From contig JAIPBB010000237.1 in NCBI GenBank assembly GCA_021739805.1, positions 1 to 8,535 of the forward strand: a DNA stretch of 8,535 bases, given 5' to 3'. The translations under genes were made by a program, and so were the position numbers. Below, piece by piece: positions 6,258 to 8,535 of this stretch (position 1 is its first letter; every line of letters starts with the position of its first letter). The notes under the pieces are model-generated. The model saw only the letters and a program-made list of their open reading frames with translations. It was not told the DNA's origin and searched no databases. This DNA is from Saprospiraceae bacterium. GTDB lineage: Bacteria > Bacteroidota > Bacteroidia > Bacteroidales > JAIPBB01.

Positions 6258-6328
6258 AACTTCCATTCAACAAAACCGTCAGGACGAACTGCCAATCTTC
6301 TCACTTTATTCTTATTTAGAAACCTAAT
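6254..6328 (-). pseudogene. Possible C-terminal gene relic (unidentified)
   Basis: On the minus strand an open stretch of 24 codons ends at a TAA (6254-6256) that overlaps the stop of the preceding plus-strand gene. It would encode IRFLNKNKVRRLAVRPDGF followed by VEWKF. It has no start codon and is closed by a stop just upstream (6329-6331), so it cannot be a complete gene. The composition (VRRLAVRPDGFVEWKF) reads like real protein, more so than the plus-strand frames here, suggesting the tail of a degraded gene. I do not recognise the family, and chance is possible at this length. Confidence 0.27.
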
Positions 6329-6340
6329 TTATTCTGTTGT

Positions 6341-6414
6341 TTTATCCTCAATAAATTACCTAACTTTGCCTTTTAACAACATTCTTAGCCAATGAAACAT
6401 TTCATAATAATATT
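6341..6414 (+). repeat. Duplicated promoter-leader-signal-peptide block, copy 2
   Basis: This is the second copy of the block at 5484-5557, 857 bp downstream of it and in the same orientation. It covers the promoter, leader and first 23 coding bases of the T9SS protein gene. The similarity stops soon after these codons, since the two proteins differ beyond the signal peptide. Confidence 0.85.
6361..6368 (+). promoter_or_regulatory. Bacteroidetes -7 promoter element TAACTTTG
   Basis: This exact TAnnTTTG match sits 23 bp before the ATG at 6392, the same geometry as the element upstream of the gene at 5535. A TTG at about 6337-6339 lies 21 bp upstream and could serve as the -33 element. The shared core predicts similar regulation of the two exported proteins. 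Confidence 0.65.
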
Positions 6415-7945
6415 TTCATTTCTTATTAGCATTTTCCCGGCTTTTTCCCAGCACACTAACATAATGATTAGCAATCAGTATAATCCAGAAGAGCCATCAA
6501 TAATGATTAATCCAAAAAACACAAATCAAATTGTAGCCGGTTCTAATTTGAAAAATTATTTTTATTCGGATGATGCAGGAATAACGTGGAATGTTGATAC
6601 AATGATTTCTTCTTATGGTGTTTGGGGTGACCCATGTATAATTGCTGATACAAATGGAGATTTTTACTTTTTCCATTTATCAAATCCACCATTTGGAAAT
6701 TGGATTGACAGAATTGTTTGTCAAAAGCTGGATTCTTTTGGTGGAAGCTGGAATGACGGCACTTTTATGGGATTGAATGGAACAAAAGCACAGGATAAAG
6801 AATGGGCAATTGTTGACCCTGCAACGAATATTATTTATATTACATGGACACAATTTGACGATTATGATAGCCACAATCCAAATGACAGTTCTGTAATAAT
6901 GTTTTCAAGGTCAATAAATCAGGGGCAAAGCTGGTCACCGGCAAAAAGAATTAATAAAATTGCAGGTGATTGTGTTGATAGCGATAGTACTGCTGAAGGT
7001 GCTGTGCCTGCAGTAGGACCAAATGGTGAAGTCTATGTCTCATGGGCAGGACTGGCAGGATTGGTTTTTGATAAATCTCTTGATAGCGGAAACACATGGC
7101 TGCAAAATGATATTTTAATTGATAGTTTTCCCGGTGGATGGAATTTTGATATTCCCGGAATTAGCAGATGTAATGGATTACCGATTACTGTTTGTGATTT
7201 AAGTGGTGGGTCAAATCATGGAACTATTTATGTAAACTGGACTGACCAAAGAAATGGAACAACCGACACAGATGTATGGCTTTCAAAATCAACTGACGGA
7301 GGCAATACATGGAGTCCTGCAAAAAGAGTGAACGATGACCCGGCCGGAAAACAGCAATTCTTTACCTGGATGGCTGTTGACCAGATTACTGGCTATTTAT
7401 ATTTTGTTTTTTATGACCGAAGAAATTATACCGATAACAAAACTGATGTTTATATGGCTCAGTCAAAAGATGGAGGAAACACATTCATAAATTTCAAAAT
7501 CAGCGAAAGTCCTTTTGTTCCGTTTGATAATATTTTTTTTGGCGACTATACAAATATTTCTGCACATAATAATGTTGTAAGACCAATTTGGACAAGACTT
7601 CACAATGGTGATTTAAGCGTTTGGACTGCTTTGATTAATGTAAATGTTATCGGAATTGAAAGCCAGGAAAGCATTAACCTTTCGTTAGAACAAAACTATC
7701 CAAATCCATTTAGCTCCGAAACCTATTTTGCATTTAAACTTCATAAAAATGCTAAAATAAATTTATTGGTTTATGATGTTTTTGGGTGTGAAGTAGCCAG
7801 AATAATTGATGGAGAAACAAGAAATTACGGAAAATATATTGAAAAATTCGAACCGGAAAGCTATTCATTAAATTCGGGAGTTTACTATTTTTCACTTCAA
7901 TCTTCGGAAGCAAATATTGTGAAAAAGATGATTTATGTGAAGTAG
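6392..7945 (+). CDS. Secreted Asp-box (BNR/sialidase-like) propeller protein with T9SS type A sorting domain
   Basis: The 517-residue protein starts with a signal peptide (MKHFIIIFSFLISIFPAFS, likely cleaved before Q20). The body has five Asp-box units of the S-x-D-x-G-x-x-W type: SDDAGITW (59-66), SINQGQSW (174-181), SLDSGNTW (229-236), STDGGNTW (300-307) and SKDGGNTF (358-365). Between them are strand motifs such as YVNWTDQRNG (about 280-289) and VFYDRRNYTD. This pattern indicates a sialidase-like beta-propeller. No FRIP motif is present near the N-terminus, so sialidase activity should not be assumed. The last 88 or so residues, from LSLEQNYPNPF at about 430 to KKMIYVK, are a T9SS type A C-terminal domain that directs outer-membrane export and often surface attachment. 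The protein is therefore probably surface-bound or released, with a binding, structural or glycan-related role that remains open. It has its own promoter and a convergent gene downstream. Confidence 0.92.
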   Translation: MKHFIIIFSFLISIFPAFSQHTNIMISNQYNPEEPSIMINPKNTNQIVAGSNLKNYFYSDDAGITWNVDTMISSYGVWGDPCIIADTNGDFYFFHLSNPPFGNWIDRIVCQKLDSFGGSWNDGTFMGLNGTKAQDKEWAIVDPATNIIYITWTQFDDYDSHNPNDSSVIMFSRSINQGQSWSPAKRINKIAGDCVDSDSTAEGAVPAVGPNGEVYVSWAGLAGLVFDKSLDSGNTWLQNDILIDSFPGGWNFDIPGISRCNGLPITVCDLSGGSNHGTIYVNWTDQRNGTTDTDVWLSKSTDGGNTWSPAKRVNDDPAGKQQFFTWMAVDQITGYLYFVFYDRRNYTDNKTDVYMAQSKDGGNTFINFKISESPFVPFDNIFFGDYTNISAHNNVVRPIWTRLHNGDLSVWTALINVNVIGIESQESINLSLEQNYPNPFSSETYFAFKLHKNAKINLLVYDVFGCEVARIIDGETRNYGKYIEKFEPESYSLNSGVYYFSLQSSEANIVKKMIYVK

Positions 7946-7948
7946 TAT

Positions 7949-7983
7949 TTACTAATTATTAATTGGCAATTAGAAATTAGTAA
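7949..7983. terminator. Hairpin between convergent genes, possible bidirectional terminator
   Basis: TTACTAATTATTAATTG (7949-7965) and CAATTAGAAATTAGTAA (7967-7983) are 17-base arms with two mismatches and almost no loop. The palindrome fills the 41-bp gap between the stop codons of the T9SS gene and the minus-strand four-helix-bundle gene. That is the right place for a terminator serving both, though it is AT-rich and its arms also match the repeat motif on the other side of the minus-strand gene. Confidence 0.5.
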
Positions 7984-7986
7984 TCC

Positions 7987-8346
7987 TTAGTTAATTTTAA
8001 GTTTATTTTTCATTGTAGTAATTATTTTTGCTGAAAGTTTAATTAACTCTTCACTTTCCATAATAAGTGATGATGCGATTTTTTCTTCCAAAATTTCAGA
8101 ATCTTTGAGTAATCTTAACCAATAGTTCGTTTCTCTGCTCTCTTTATGAGCAATGTTCATTTTTGCAAAGAAATCCTTTTCTGTCTGACCACCAATGGCT
8201 TCTTCAATATTTGCACCTATTGAAGTCCCACTTCTTAATAATTGTCGTCCCAAATCATATTCTTGTTTTGATTTTAAATGTTGATAGGCTTTAATTGTCC
8301 TAAGTGCAAATTTGTAGGATTTGTCTTGAATCACATTCTTTTTCAT
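7987..8346 (-). CDS. Four-helix-bundle protein (S23/TIGR02436 family)
   Basis: This 119-residue, all-helical protein matches the family first seen as the protein encoded in intervening sequences of 23S rRNA genes. Its hallmarks are the LLRSGTSIGANIEEA segment (36-50), equivalent to the family's RRAxxSIxxNIAEG, and IAHKESRETNYWLRLL (65-80), equivalent to IAxxSLxExxYWLxL. Its length is normal for the family. It has no signal peptide or membrane segment. The molecular role of free-standing members is not settled; homologous folds form pentameric barrels and bind nucleic acid in the Avd accessory protein of diversity-generating retroelements. No reverse transcriptase or variable repeat is seen here, and no rRNA surrounds it. 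The gene is convergent with the T9SS gene and flanked on both sides by copies of a short inverted motif. Confidence 0.92.
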   Translation of the reverse strand: MKKNVIQDKSYKFALRTIKAYQHLKSKQEYDLGRQLLRSGTSIGANIEEAIGGQTEKDFFAKMNIAHKESRETNYWLRLLKDSEILEEKIASSLIMESEELIKLSAKIITTMKNKLKIN

Positions 8347-8360
8347 AGTTCTATTTTTTT

Positions 8361-8392
8361 AATTACTAATTACTAATTTTCAATTACTAATT
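8361..8392. repeat. Three short ATTACTAATT repeats upstream of the four-helix-bundle gene
   Basis: ATTACTAATT occurs at 8362-8371, 8369-8378 and 8383-8392. The reverse complement AATTAGTAAT is present at 7975-7984 beyond the other end of the gene, and TTACTAATT at 7949-7957. The minus-strand gene is thus framed by inverted copies of one motif. The motif is AT-rich, so some recurrence by chance is expected, but three overlapping or adjacent copies plus the flank copies exceed what is seen elsewhere in the window. Confidence 0.5.
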
Positions 8393-8475
8393 TAAACATT
8401 AATTCTGAAAAAATAAGTTTAAAGTCAAATTAAATAGATTTGAAATTATCCTCAAAAAGGTTTAAATAATTCTAT

Positions 8476-8483
8476 TACTTTTG
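8476..8483 (+). promoter_or_regulatory. Bacteroidetes -7 promoter element TACTTTTG
   Basis: TACTTTTG fits TAnnTTTG exactly and lies 25 bp before the ATG at 8509, similar to the spacing seen for the two exported-protein genes. A clear -33 element was not found. It would drive the gene that runs off the right edge. Confidence 0.55.
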
Positions 8484-8508
8484 TACCTTATTTAAACACA
8501 AATCTTGA

Positions 8509-8535
8509 ATGAGTGAGCAAATTAAACACGAATGT
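8509..8535 (+). CDS. purF: Probable amidophosphoribosyltransferase start (3' partial)
   Basis: Only nine codons are inside the window, reading MSEQIKHEC. This matches what I recall of the N-terminus of Bacteroidetes PurF-like enzymes, which begin with a short propeptide and then H-E-C-G, where the Cys becomes the N-terminal nucleophile of the glutaminase domain after processing. The enzyme makes phosphoribosylamine from PRPP and glutamine, the first step of purine synthesis. A TAnnTTTG promoter sits at the right distance upstream. With so few residues, another class II glutamine amidotransferase is possible. Confidence 0.55.

Noticed and set aside
6069..6266. Minus-strand 65-codon hydrophobic frame opposite the cysteine-rich protein gene
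   Set aside because: It is the reverse of Lys/Asn/Tyr-rich coding sequence, giving Phe/Ile-rich translation with no domain features.
6392..7945. Active sialidase
   Set aside because: Asp-boxes occur in many propellers; the FRIP motif and a clear set of catalytic residues were not found.
7987..8346. Avd component of a diversity-generating retroelement
   Set aside because: The fold family is related, but no reverse transcriptase, template repeat or variable repeat is visible, and the motifs fit the general S23/TIGR02436 group.
8361..8392. CRISPR-like array
   Set aside because: The repeats are about 10 bp, overlap or nearly touch one another, and have no spacers or cas genes.

Overview
The window looks like chromosomal DNA of a Bacteroidetes/Bacteroidota member. 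The evidence is AT-rich sequence, genes without recognisable Shine-Dalgarno sites, several copies of the phylum's -7 promoter motif TAnnTTTG, and a secreted protein ending in a type IX secretion (T9SS) sorting domain. The nine-residue start at the right edge also resembles Bacteroidetes amidophosphoribosyltransferase. No rRNA, tRNA, CRISPR array or insertion sequence was seen.

Left part (1-5223): a run of same-strand genes that reads as part of a surface-glycan (O-antigen, capsule or glycolipid) locus. In order these are the end of a TPR protein, the N-terminal half of a split transketolase, an extended-SDR nucleotide-sugar epimerase/dehydratase, a GT2 glycosyltransferase whose DxD motif is replaced, a TIGR03032/DUF4915-type protein of unknown function, and a PAPS-dependent sulfotransferase. 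A plausible joint role is making an unusual sugar, adding it to a glycan or lipid carrier, and sulfating it. The transketolase C-terminal half is not in the window. Two non-coding repeat-like elements interrupt the run, at about 1032-1100 and 4066-4232.

Middle part (5224-7945): two separately promoted genes for exported proteins. One is a cysteine-rich protein with MORN-like repeats; the other is an Asp-box (BNR) propeller protein with a T9SS type A tail. Both start with an almost identical block of about 74 bp holding the promoter, 5' leader and first eight codons. Minus-strand relics lie just upstream of each: a clear N-terminal fragment of a PIN-domain gene at 5315-5432, and a less certain C-terminal-looking fragment at 6254-6328.

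Right part (7946-8535): a convergent four-helix-bundle (S23/TIGR02436) gene on the minus strand, bracketed by copies of a 10-bp motif (AATTAGTAAT or its complement). A hairpin sits between it and the T9SS gene. Beyond it are a TAnnTTTG promoter and the first nine codons of a probable purF. The most unusual material is the half-transketolase / DxD-less GT2 / TIGR03032 / sulfotransferase cluster, the duplicated promoter-signal-peptide cassette, and the PIN gene relic.
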